Below are positions 1 through 9,243 of a DNA stretch of 64,000 bases, piece after piece. The translations under genes were made by a program, and so were the position numbers. Under the pieces are notes generated by a model. That model ran no database searches, was not told where the DNA came from, and saw nothing but the letters and a program-made list of their open reading frames with translations. Position 1 is the first letter of the stretch, and each line of letters opens with the position of its first letter. The stretch lies in NCBI RefSeq assembly GCF_902459465.1, contig NC_047066.1, forward strand, positions 15,813,047 through 15,877,046, written 5' to 3'. Source of the stretch: Asterias rubens (Eukaryota; Echinodermata; Asteroidea; Forcipulatida; Asteriidae).

Positions 1-194
1 TTATGTCCACGCAGGCAAAACTCTCTAAGAATAATTGTATTTGACAGTAATTTCCGTAATTTCTTCAGAATTAAATCAATCAATCAAACGTTTCAAAAGC
101 CAAAGGTACATGTTTCCATTTAAATAGGTCTTCCCAAAATGTAATATGGACCGAAAACGAACGTCCATTAGATATTAAATTTTAGGCTTAGATA

Positions 195-600
195 TAGGTT
201 TTCTCGTTCAGATTCGGCAAATCAACAGCCAATTTCATTTTCATGCGTTCGAATTAAAGCTGTTTTGCCTCTCCAGCTGTTACTGCGTTTCAAATTCAGA
301 ATTCGGCCATTCAATTTCGTTTTGAGTCGAGTCAAATTCCTTTAGCACTATGTTCAATTTAGTTCTCGTCATTCTTTTTCGAGACACACACGCCCCATGA
401 AGCGAATTTGAACGCTGCTTTGATGAATTGTTAAATTGAATGATATTTTGTTAAATCGAATGACGCAACATTACATTTGGCTAATCATAAAACAAAATCG
501 AATGACCCTTTTCAGTAGCATTCGATTTCGCTCGAAATAGAATAGCTTGATGGTTAAATTGGCTGCTCTTTTTCTGAAATTGGCCGAGAAAACCTATATT
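195..600 (-). repeat. Dispersed repeat R1, copy 1
   Basis: This stretch is the reverse complement of 7605-7990, with shared blocks such as AATTCGGCCATTCAATTTCG and GACTCGACTCAAA seen at matching places in both. The two copies lie 7 kb apart in opposite orientation. The right copy sits inside another element (7498-8216), so it probably moved as a unit. No reading frame of interest is present. The outer 1-194 bases show no recognisable feature. Confidence 0.75.
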
Positions 601-642
601 AAATTTGCATCAGATAAAGAATATTAAGAATAAGGGAATTAA

Positions 643-955
643 TGAAGAGGTTGTCAACTAGTAGTTTAAAGCCAACGAGGCCTGGTTCTTGATCATTTTA
701 CCGAGACGATGTCGAGGTAAATGACCAAGAACCAGCCGTCGATTTCACCAAACTCTTCCTAACTTAGGATTAATCTTAGGACTTGGGACGAGTTAAGTTT
801 CACATCTAAATACGTAGGACGCATTGAACCCATCCTAAGTAAGGATGGGTTACTCGTCCTAACTGGAGTTAGGATTAATCCTAGCGTTTGGTGAAATCGG
901 ATGCAGACCTCGGCGGGTTTAAACCACTATTTAAAACCTCTTCAACACACTTTGA
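643..955. mobile_element. Nested foldback MITE (outer element)
   Basis: The ends form imperfect inverted repeats: GAAGAGGTTGTCAAC..AGTTTAAAGCC on the left answers GGGTTTAAACCAC..ACCTCTTCAAC on the right. Within it, 681-738 folds as a hairpin (CTGGTTCTTG against CAAGAACCAG) and 740-899 is a second short element. It has no coding capacity and is non-autonomous. The class is unknown. A related hairpin with GTTTAAAGCCGGCAGGGTCG occurs at 18489-18591. Confidence 0.6.
740..899. mobile_element. 160-bp MITE inside the outer element
   Basis: Terminal inverted repeats CGATTTCACCAAACT and GCGTTTGGTGAAATCG bound this short element, followed inward by CCTAACTTAGGATTAATC and its complement GTTAGGATTAATCCTAG. 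The centre contains a further palindrome, AACCCATCC..GGATGGGTT. A partial copy of the left part, including the neighbouring CCAGCCGTC, lies at 50590-50665 on the other strand, so this family is dispersed. Confidence 0.65.
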
Positions 956-1239
956 TTCCCATTCATAAATAACTTTTCGGTCAAAAAACACAACACTTTT
1001 TGTTCAAAAAGTAAAATAAATGCAAAAATTATAATTGTTCAATGATTTCTTTCAACACAACACCCCTCCAGCTACGAAATGGTAAGGCCCTCGGGTAAAC
1101 AACTCCTGATGAGGGAATGCTGTGGGCGTCGCGCGTATTGCGTGATGTGGCACGCTGTCCCGGCCGTTGCTCTCGACCAATAGGAATGAAGAAGCTGTCT
1201 TATAAGCACAGGCGCAAGCTCGCGTGTCATGCCCATGTT

Positions 1240-1341
1240 TCAACACGTTGTACTGGTCATAAACAAAGGTTTATACACACCCACGTGACGCGCTCTCCAC
1301 CAATAGGAATAGCGAAACTGTCTGAGGTATTTATGAATAAT
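1240..1341 (+). repeat. Dispersed repeat F, 3' portion
   Basis: The block with CACGTGACGCGCTCTCCACC, AATAGGAATAGCGAAACTG and GAGGTATTTATGAAT recurs at 19020-19095, 47935-48012, 54550-54610 and 63125-63200. Here it is cut off at about 1341, just before the tail of a LINE that inserted beside or into it. It is a non-coding dispersed family. Confidence 0.7.
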
Positions 1342-1360
1342 ATTTTATGGTTTTACACCG

Positions 1361-2340
1361 ATTCATTCATTCATTCATTCATTCATGGCAGCACGAAGCT
1401 GAATAATGTGGCATTACAAGATAACAATATTGATAAAAATAGCATAGATAAAACACACAAAAATTGCACCACCGCGGGGTACAAAAGAACATTATATAAG
1501 AAGACGACAATAAGTAAAAATAAATATTAGATAAACCACTAATAGACACTGAAAAAAATGCACAGGGTGTTGGGGGAACCCTCTTATACATTGAAACCCC
1601 GCTATGGAATAAACCAGCTAAAAAAGAGAAACCCTAGCAGTTAAAAACTGAACATAAATGACAAAAACAACGATAGCAAAAAAGGGAAAACAGAAAAGAT
1701 TAACAAACAATTACAGGATGTGGGAGAACCTCATTTATGAGGGCAAACTAAAGCATTAGAAAATAACATTTACAGCCCACATGCACACCAATAAACCAAA
1801 AGCAAATATGGAAGCTCCAGTCTAAGAGGATTGGTTTAAAAGTTTAGTAAGGAATGGAATTGCACTGTTGCCATAACGCTTAGTCCTATGTTTAGGCACC
1901 ATAGTAGCATTGCGAAGACCCATACTGTGAGTGTTGTTGTTATGAGGGAACCAACCGGCATATCTATCAGAGGTTCTACATTTAACAGCAAAGTTAGTAC
2001 ATAATTGATCTCGTCTATCTTCAAGCGTCTGGAGACCAATGAGGTCAAGAGCATCTGTGTATGTAGTATAGTTGTTCCCAAGGATCACGTGACACGCTCT
2101 TTTTTGAATTCTTTCAATTTGATGAGTTTGCAGTTTACTGATGCAACCATGCCACACAGGAGACGCATACTCAACTGAAGGACGCACATAGCCAACATAC
2201 ACAGATACCAAGTCCTCAACGGGTACACCAAAACGCTTGAGACGACCAAGCATGTGTGATGTGTGTGAAAGCACTGTACTCTCAGTACAATTGCCAGAGT
2301 CACGTAAAACCATGTAAAAACAGAAATCAAGCCCAAGAGG
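1361..2340 (-). pseudogene. LINE 3' end: RT C-terminal region plus 3' UTR and ATGA tail
   Basis: On the - strand, 1822-2313 encodes 163 residues with the layout of the region downstream of the reverse transcriptase catalytic core in non-LTR retrotransposons: YVRPSVEYASPVWH, then QIERIQKRACHVILG, then a stop at 1822. The catalytic palm motifs are missing, so this is a 5'-truncated copy. Beyond the stop about 440 bases look like a 3' UTR and end in a run of ATGA repeats (ATTCATTC on the + strand, 1362-1386), typical of a LINE microsatellite tail. It inserted next to repeat F. The clade was not determined. Confidence 0.85.
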
Positions 2341-2688
2341 TGTATTTAGTTTTGGAGTACTGGATGATTTTATACAGTCTTAAAATCGGAAGTTTTCACA
2401 ATATTAAATTGCAAGTGTGCAATTATTTGTGATGGTGCAATTTGCAATGTCCGTTCTATGCGACAGTAGGCGTCCTACCCATACATTGCTTATCTTGTTT
2501 ATGTTTGACTCCTTTATTATTAATGAAAAATGTCAGGATTTTTTTTTTTAAAACAGCACAAAAAATTAATACTGCGGGATGGGCAAATCGGTACAAAGCG
2601 CTTGCGCCCGCTTTATGTAAAAGATTAAAACGTTTTAACTTTTGTTCCATATATCAGGCAAGGCACCGACTGGGCAGTTTAAAGAAAA

Positions 2689-4280
2689 ATGAACGACACT
2701 GTAAGCGCCAACCCTACGTTTACCGTTGCCCGGGACTCGGATGCCGGTTGGTCAGTTGGAGGCATTGAGGATAGCGCCGTAGTCCGTACAGCATACGGCA
2801 TTATCAGCATCACCGGTATCATAGGAAACACTCTCATCTGCTTAATACTACTGCGTTTCCGTCAGATGCGAACGAGCACGAGTTACTTCGTGGTGCACCT
2901 CTCCGTGGTGGATCTCCTGTCCTGCATTATGGTGGTACCGGTTCACCTCTTCCCGTCCCCGCCATCGATGGCCGGAAAGTTTGGCGATTTCGTCTGCCGC
3001 TTCTACGTCAGCAAGTACGTCATGTGGACCTGCATTCTGGTGTCTGTGGGCAGCCTGGTGCTCATTAACCTGGAGCGCTTCGTGGCTATCGTGTACCCTT
3101 TGAAATACAAGAGACTGTACACCACCCGTAAGATCACCATGATGCTCCTGGGGTGCTGGCTCTACGCCCTTGTACACAACTCTTTTTTCTTTGCCGTGTA
3201 TGAGCTTAAAGGTCCAGACGTCTGCCAGTACATCGGCTTCCCGAGCTTGGAGGTACAAATTGTGTTCTCGTTCTACCATTACTTCGTGTATTACGCTGGG
3301 CCGCTCGGGTTCATGCTGGCCAGCAATTGGAAGATGGTCAACAGCCTGAAGGAACAGATTTCCCGGCTCAACAATCAACCCGACCGTGCAGGTGAGTTTT
3401 GCCATACGTCACAATGCTTCAGTATTCCCTCAACATTAATTACTCCGATCCAGGGCTCGAATAATGCAGTTAAAGACCGTAGGTAGCCACCCCTCCCGCA
3501 AACACACACGCACAGACACAACACACTACCCTTCTGGTCGTGGCAAACGGGACTCTCCATAGCCGTTTAGAATATCAAAACAATTTCACTGTCTCACTGT
3601 GCGAGGACAGAACCTCCTCTTGGCCGCTCCAACTTCCGTAAGGATGAATTCAAACTAAAGCACATTACATGTTTGTCCTTTCACAATAAACCATTTTCTA
3701 AGGTATGGCCGCGGGCTTGTTACTGCGGCACTATTTGGTTTGGGTACATTTTTCTGTATAACCCAAAACCGAACCGTGTACCCCTATTATATTATAGTAT
3801 TCCATCATATCTCAAAATGGCTAATTGGACGTACTATAAACTGAAAACCCTTCGAATACTTGATCATTTCATCCCTCCAACACCACACAACTCATCTTTC
3901 CTTTCCCTCTCCCACCTCTAACCCCAGACAAGAAGAAACTGTGGCACGCCCAGGCAGCCCACGAGCTTCAGAAGACCCTAGTCCTTGTCGTCATCACCTA
4001 CGGCATCTGCTGGGGCCTCAACCAGACAATGTTCTTCTGTTTCTTGCTGACCGTACCAGTAGACTTCACCCAGCCCTACTACCACTTCGGCGTCATCCTC
4101 GGGGTCTGCAACTCTTGCTTGAATCCACTCATTTACACGGTGAAGAATAAATCTTTCCGTAATGGTCTGAAGGCCTTGGTATTGCCGTGCAGGGGAGAGA
4201 AGGTACACGCACACTCTGCAGCTACCACTAGCATATCTTTGGCCGTGTCCAACGAGGAGCAGGGTGCGGCCAACGGTTGA
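2689..4280 (+). CDS. Class A (rhodopsin-like) GPCR, two exons, orphan
   Basis: The coding sequence is join(2689..3391,3928..4280). The donor is CAG|GTGAGT and the acceptor CCCCAG|AC; the split codon GAC keeps the frame, giving 351 residues. Seven hydrophobic segments are visible. TM1 carries GN (46-47). TM2 carries LSVVD (71-75). Cys103 at the top of TM3 and Cys179 in loop 2 form the usual disulfide pair. TM3 ends in ERF (129-131) where DRY is common. TM6 has CWGLN (262-266) instead of CWxP. TM7 ends in NPLIY (300-304) followed by a basic helix-8-like segment. There is an N-glycosylation site at Asn2. The receptor should sit in the plasma membrane and couple to G proteins. The ligand cannot be told. 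The single intron (3392-3927) falls between TM5 and TM6. The first exon alone would read into the intron and stop, so the spliced form is preferred. Confidence 0.92.
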
Positions 4281-4291
4281 TTTTACCCTCA

Positions 4292-4466
4292 ATAGACCTT
4301 ATGCACATGACGTCATTTCAGTAGGGCGCCCTCACCCAGAGGTCAAAAGGAGGTTGTTCATTGGCCAATACTGTGCGCCGCGCGTACAAATCTGTGCGTT
4401 TCGATTGTTTCGTCACCATTTTTCCACTTAGATGGCCGCTGGATGACGTCAATGCATAAGTTCTAT
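4292..4466. mobile_element. MITE family A, copy 1 (TAGACC termini)
   Basis: The ends read ATAGACCTTATGCACATGAC and ATGACGTCAATGCATAAG(T)TCTAT, a terminal inverted repeat of about 25 bases. It matches the copy at 18639-18813 closely along its whole length. Its right end shares the bases ATA with the left end of the next element at 4465, so the two abut without a spacer. It lies 11 bases past the GPCR stop codon and may form part of its 3' UTR. Confidence 0.8.
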
Positions 4467-4617
4467 AGACCTTTATCACGGTGTCACCATCTTGGTCATG
4501 TTCCCTGTTTCCAATTGTCATTGCGCAACCATGGCACCAGACTAATGTTTCGTCCAGCCTCAGTTTGGTGAAAATGAGTTAAATCAAGATTGTCACACCG
4601 TGATATAAAAGGTCTAT
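4465..4617. mobile_element. MITE family B, copy 1 (TAGACC termini)
   Basis: The terminal repeats are ATAGACCTTTATCACGGTGT and CACCGTGATATAAAAGGTCTAT. The interior holds CACCATCTTGGTCATGTTCC and TTTCGTCCAGCCTCAGTTTG, both found again in the copy at 52411-52590. It joins family A directly on its left. It is non-coding. Confidence 0.8.
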
Positions 4618-4864
4618 ACTAACATAAAGAGACCATTTTATGATAGCCTTGATTCAAGCTATTGGCGTAGTATGCCCTGGCCTTGTGCGGCACGACTCGG
4701 CAACAAAAACGGCACGAACAACGTACATGTTACATGTTACATTGTATAATATTTGTGCAAGTACATTGTACAGCGAGAACAGTATAGCGAAGTCATGAGT
4801 ACGGTCGTGTCTTTCAACCTCGTGCGCGTGGCTCAAACAACAAACTTAGTACTCATGTACAGAC
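4618..4864. other. Non-coding, low-complexity TACATGT-rich sequence
   Basis: No gene is seen here. The sequence becomes rich in TGTACATGTAC-like words toward its right end, where it leads into dispersed repeat S. Confidence 0.4.
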
Positions 4865-5040
4865 ATGTACCGTACAGATGGTACATGTACATATACAGTA
4901 TGTGTACATACGATGTACACTTATTATATGCACGCTTTGTGTTATGTATGGGGGTGCGCTGGCGGAATTCGTGGAGACTCGGATTATGCAGGTCACGGCT
5001 GGCTGTGGAGAGGGAGCGCCTTGATCAAGGCTAATTATAC
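4865..5040 (+). repeat. Dispersed repeat S, copy 1
   Basis: The block TATATGCAC..GGGGGTGCGCTGGCGGAATTC..GCCTTGATCAAGGCTAAT recurs in inverted orientation at 45224-45385. The copies share the palindrome GCCTTGATCAAGGC near one end. No tRNA-like promoter boxes were recognised, so its class is open. Confidence 0.6.
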
Positions 5041-5077
5041 GACAGAGCTTGCCACTTGTAAAAAAAAAATGTTATGT

Positions 5078-5232
5078 TGGGTGCGTTCGTTTAGCTTCCC
5101 TGGGTCGAGCCCGGTGTGTGGCGTTTTTTTTTTCTAGGACGAACGTTGGTAATTATTTGCACACGTTCGTCCTGGGGAAAAAAAAACGCCACACACCGGG
5201 GTCGACCCAAGGAAGCTAAACGAACGCACCCA
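5078..5232. mobile_element. Palindromic MITE, GGGTGCGTTCG family
   Basis: The element is almost a perfect hairpin: TGGGTGCGTTCGTTTAGCTT..CGGTGTGTGGCG on the left answers CGCCACACACCGG..AAGCTAAACGAACGCACCCA on the right, with an inner stem AGGACGAACG/CGTTCGTCCT. Related ends occur at 41104-41359 and 48947-49130. It codes for nothing. Confidence 0.85.
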
Positions 5233-6193
5233 CTATAATAGATGGATTGCACATGACGTCATTGGTCTCCGTGGACGTAGAATATAGAATTTGATTTTCA
5301 CCCGTACACAACATTTCGATTTGCCGTTTTGTGTTTATGTTGAGGTACACATCACTGATACGTTGCCAACAAAGAATACTCTGCGTTTTATCAGATACGT
5401 TTATCAATAAATAAATCATAAGTTATGTAAAAACAGTTGGTTGATGTACTTATAAATTCAACACGGACAGACACTTGCTTTTGTTTACGCATTGGTTTGT
5501 CGCTCACAATGGTTTACACTATAGTTGAACTCCCGACGTTTTATCCAAACGAACAATAAATAAATAATAAATGTAAACTTATAAGGGGCTATTCCATCGA
5601 GATCATAGCGTACTATAAAGCAATTGACATAGAAAAATGTGAGTCTTTAGGACTTTACGAAATGCAGATAGAGTATTACAGATTCCCTAATGACAGTGGG
5701 AAGATTGTTCCAAAACATTGACCCAGCTACACTGAAAGCTTTTTGACCTCAGATGGTTGTTTGCTCGGGAACATTCAAGCGAGTGATGTCAAGTGTGGAC
5801 CGAAGAAATCGTGGAGGAGTTTAACGTAACAGTTAAGTGGAAATATGTCGAGGAGTAGTTTTGTTCAAGCATTACAAAAAAAACCAAGAAGAGCAATCTT
5901 AAAATGGATTCGTTCTCTAATCGGAAGCCAATTAATTTCCCTAAGTGATGGGGTACATGTTCTCTTAAAGGCTATGGGACATGTTAAAAGAGCTGCACTA
6001 TTTTGTAATCTTTGAGCTCTGTCCAATGCACATGATGTGGATATATAAACGACCTTCGTGAAACGGTGACGTTACATGAATTAAAACTGGCATAATGTGT
6101 GTTCAAAATTAATTCCCGTTACATCTACAGTGACAACACCAACATGGTGTCAATATTGCTACATCGTTGGTGAAATTAACACTCAGTCGGTGT
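5233..6193. other. No recognisable gene
   Basis: This stretch is AT-rich with no reading frame that resembles a known protein and no clear repeat structure. Confidence 0.4.
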
Positions 6194-6862
6194 TCTAATA
6201 GTGTTCATGCGTTTTGCACGTACGTACAACGTTCATTAAGCTCCTGGCCAATAAAAAGCTCTGCTTTGCTGACTCCGCCCAGAGATCCAGGAAGATCCAA
6301 CACACTTTGACCATTGACGTCTATAGAGTTTAACAATGAGTCCAGTAGCTGATTGTTCAACTAATATAAAAGATGTACCTAAAGGATTTAGGTGTCTTTT
6401 CAAACGATACCTGGTCTGTCAAATGTAATATAAAAGATGTACCTAAAGGATTTAGGTGTCTTTTCAAACGATACCCGGTCTGTCAAAATGTAATATCAAA
6501 GATGTATCTAAAGGATTTAGGTGTCTTTTCAAACAATACCTTTTCTGTACATATGAGATATAAAAGATATACCTAAAGGATTAGAGTCGTATTAACGACA
6601 GGGGATGTGGGTTTGGGATTGGAATACTCCTTTAGTATAAGAGTATAGTGTTAGCATTGTATTCTCGACGGCATTCCTTACGAACCAAGCGGGTGAAAGA
6701 AACGCACATTGAAAAACCGGGGCTCGTTGTGGGATTTATAAGGATGTAGGCAGTCGTAGAGGGAGGTGCTTGGGATGGAGTCTTCAAAGCAGACCTTTTT
6801 ATTGGCCAGGAGCTTAATGAACGTTGTACATACGTGCAAAACGCATGAACACTACTATAGAT
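6194..6862. mobile_element. Foldback element enclosing a 64-bp tandem array
   Basis: About 75 bases at the left (CATGCGTTTTGCACGTACGT, TTCATTAAGCTCCTGGCCAA) are answered in reverse complement at 6783-6862 with few mismatches. The interior holds the tandem array at 6363-6592 and about 200 bases without features. No protein is encoded. The combination of terminal inverted repeats and an internal array suggests a non-autonomous mobile element. Confidence 0.7.
6363..6592 (+). repeat. Minisatellite, ~64-65-bp unit, about 3.5 copies
   Basis: Units begin with AATATAAAAGATGTACCTAA at 6363, 6427, 6492 and, degenerate, 6557. Each contains GATTTAGGTGTCTTTTCAAA. The spacing is 64-65 bases and the last copy is truncated. 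The short reading frame across it reflects the repeat and is not taken as a gene. Confidence 0.9.
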
Positions 6863-7011
6863 AGTACGAGAACCAACTTAGCACCACAGTGTCTACTCAT
6901 GAAACTGAAAGACAAGAAACAATACGTCTGCGTTAGGGTCACCATGCCCATGCATGCCTTGCATAAGATGCAAGTAACTTTGCCCTCCCCCTCTCCAGCA
7001 AAGTCGGTCAC

Positions 7012-7230
7012 TTATACAAAGTCGCCCCTCATGTACAAAGTCACCCCTCATGTACAAAGTCGCCCTCATGTACAAACTCTCTCCTCATGTACAAAGGCGT
7101 CCCTCATGTACAAAGTCGCTACTCATGTACAGACTCGACCCTCATGTATAAAGTTGCCCTAATGTGCAAACTCGCCCATCATGAACAAAGTCGCCCCTCA
7201 TGTACAAACTCCCCCTCACAAAGTCGCCAA
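7012..7230 (+). repeat. Minisatellite, ~19-bp unit
   Basis: Variants of CTCATGTACAAAGTCGCCC repeat about ten times with small length changes, and degenerate CACAAAGTC units continue to about 7260. The open frames across it change register with the unit length and do not indicate coding. Confidence 0.85.
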
Positions 7231-7497
7231 ATGTCAGAACCGCACCCCCACAAAGTCACCCCGAATGACACTTTTAGCGATAAAGCCATACGTTTAAATA
7301 TTGTGCTGTTTGGTGCTGGATATTATAATAAACATGTACTTTGTTGTAGTGTAATTCTTCTTCTCTTTTTAACTGGTATGTGAATTTTTCTTGTAAAGTG
7401 TGAACGTGGTTATGTCCGCTACTCTTTTTACCCGGGCTCGTTTTGTACTGAGAGCTCATTGAAGTGAGACGGGACTGCCAGGGTGATTCCCCCTACA

Positions 7498-8216
7498 CTA
7501 AAGGCACTTGACACCTTTGTCAAGGACCAGCAATCGCACTTGTATCCATTCAAGCATAAATATGCACACAACAACAAGCCTGTATGAACATCTGGGCTCA
7601 ATTTAGATTTTCTTTGTCAATTTCGGTAAATGGGCAGCCAATTTTTGAATGCTACTGAGAAGGGTAATTCGATTTCGTTTTATGATTATTCAAATGTTAT
7701 GTTGCGTCATTCGATTTAACAAAATCATAATTCAATTTAAGAAATCATCAAGGCAGCATTCAAACTTGCATACGCTTCTTGAGGCGTGTGTGTCGTCACG
7801 AAAAAGAATGACGATACACTAAATTGAACAGAGTTCTAAAGGAATTTGACTCGACTCAAAACGAAACTGAATGACCGAATTCTGAATATGAAACGCAGTA
7901 AGAACTGGAGAGGCAAAACAGCTTGAATTCGAACGCATGGATATGAAATTGACTGCTCATTTGCCGAATTTGTCAGAGAAAACCTATAAACTGGTCATCG
8001 AATTTACTTTGTTTGCTTTTATATGCATAGAATAAGGCCTTCGCTGAAGTATTTTATTATATGAGTGAGAAATTACCTCTATTAGAAAACTCAGTTATTT
8101 CAGAGGGAGTCGTGTCTTACAATTTAATGTTGCAGATAACCATCTCTCCATTGCTATTTACCAAGTAAGTTTTAAAGTTTTTAGTAATAACGTTAAGTCT
8201 TTACCAGTGCCTTTAA
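7498..8216. mobile_element. MITE family M relative, interrupted by repeat R1
   Basis: The left end (AAAGGCACTTGACACC) and right end (CCAGTGCCTTTAA) form short inverted repeats. The flanks of the interior resemble the complete family M element at 8858-9243, for example GTATTTTATTATATGAGTGA and CAGAGGGAGTCGTG. Repeat R1 (7605-7990) occupies the middle, so this is an older copy broken by a later insertion. Confidence 0.6.
7605..7990 (+). repeat. Dispersed repeat R1, copy 2 (inverted to copy 1)
   Basis: This copy reads as the reverse complement of 195-600, with landmarks such as AACAAAATCATAATTCAATT and GGAATTTGACTCGACTC. It lies inside the older element 7498-8216. Confidence 0.75.
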
Positions 8217-8600
8217 GTGACAGCGTACATTTGCAGCCTGAAAGTTCAACCTTTGCAGAGTCTTTTACAAAGGTTTGAGCTTTACCCTTTGGATCCGTTA
8301 CAGAAACCGGGCTCTTTGTGTGGAGCCTTGATACAAATAAAATGGGACTGCCAAGGTAAATCCCCTATACAGTAACATCCTGAAGACGAGTATACTGTGT
8401 TCGAAACGTCGAGACCACACCGGCTCTTCCCCAGATTGGTTGGTTTTAGAAAAGAAGAAATTCCACAATGTTTCTGTACAAGTATACAACGCCTTAAGGC
8501 TCATCACGGCATTATGAAGCCACATTACGGTGTTTTAAAGTCACATTTATCGCGTTATACAGCCATCATTAAGGGAAGTTGAGCTGACGTTACGCGAGTA

Positions 8601-8751
8601 AAGGCCGGTTTATAGTCGGTCGCGCGATGGTCGCGCGACAGAAATCTTGCGCGCAATCCTAAGACTGAGGCCTAAAAACCGTGTCTTTTTATGATCGCGC
8701 GTCGAGATTTCCGACGCCCGACCATCGCGCGACCGACTATAACTCGGCCTT
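8601..8751. mobile_element. MITE with GGCCGGTTTATAGTCGGTCG termini
   Basis: The ends AAGGCCGGTTTATAGTCGGT and CCGACTATAACTCGGCCTT are inverted repeats that continue inward as CGCGCGATGGTC and GACCATCGCGCG. The element is about 150 bp with no coding capacity. Its style resembles the AAGCCCGGTTCATACTTCCT element at 42101-42293, but the inner sequences differ. Confidence 0.85.
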
Positions 8752-8857
8752 AAAAACGTGAACGTGAACGTCAAAAAATTGTGTCGTTTCTAGGTGACGT
8801 CACCACGACGTCTGCACGTACGTACCTCACGTGAGAAATTGTAATTTGTACGTATGC

Positions 8858-9243
8858 TTAAAGGCAGTGGACACTATTGGTAATTACTCAAAATAATTAT
8901 TAGCATAAAACCTTACTTGGTAACGAGAAATGGGGAGAGGTTGATGGTATAAAACACTGTGAGAAACGGCTCCCTCTGAAGTGACGTAGTTTTCGAGAAA
9001 GAAGTAATTTTCCACGAATTTGATTTCGAGACCTCAGAATTAGACTTTGAGGTCTCGAAATCAAGCATCTGAGAGCACACAACTTCGTGTGACAAGGGTG
9101 TTTTTTCTGTTATAGTTATCTCGCAACTTCGACGACCAATTGAGCTCAAATTTTCACCGGGTTTGTTATTTTATGCAAATGTTGAGATACACCAAGGGAG
9201 AAGACTGGTCCTTGACATTTACCAATATGTCCAGTATCTTTAA
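8858..9243. mobile_element. MITE family M, complete copy (~385 bp)
   Basis: The left terminus TTAAAGGCAGTGGACACTAT is answered by ATGTCCAGTATCTTTAA at the right. An inner palindrome GAGACCTCAGAATTAGAC/TTTGAGGTCTC lies in the middle. Another full copy is at 57301-57676 in the opposite orientation, and partial ones occur at 40066-40355, 44220-44345 and 45058-45222. Its right end overlaps the start of the large tandem array, since each array unit begins within this terminus. Confidence 0.8.

Noticed and set aside
2848-3405. 185-codon frame on the - strand across the GPCR
   Set aside because: It is the antisense shadow of the GPCR first exon, common in GC-rich coding sequence.
6824-7162. 112-codon frame on the + strand
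   Set aside because: Half of it is the 19-bp minisatellite and the rest has no similarity to a protein family.
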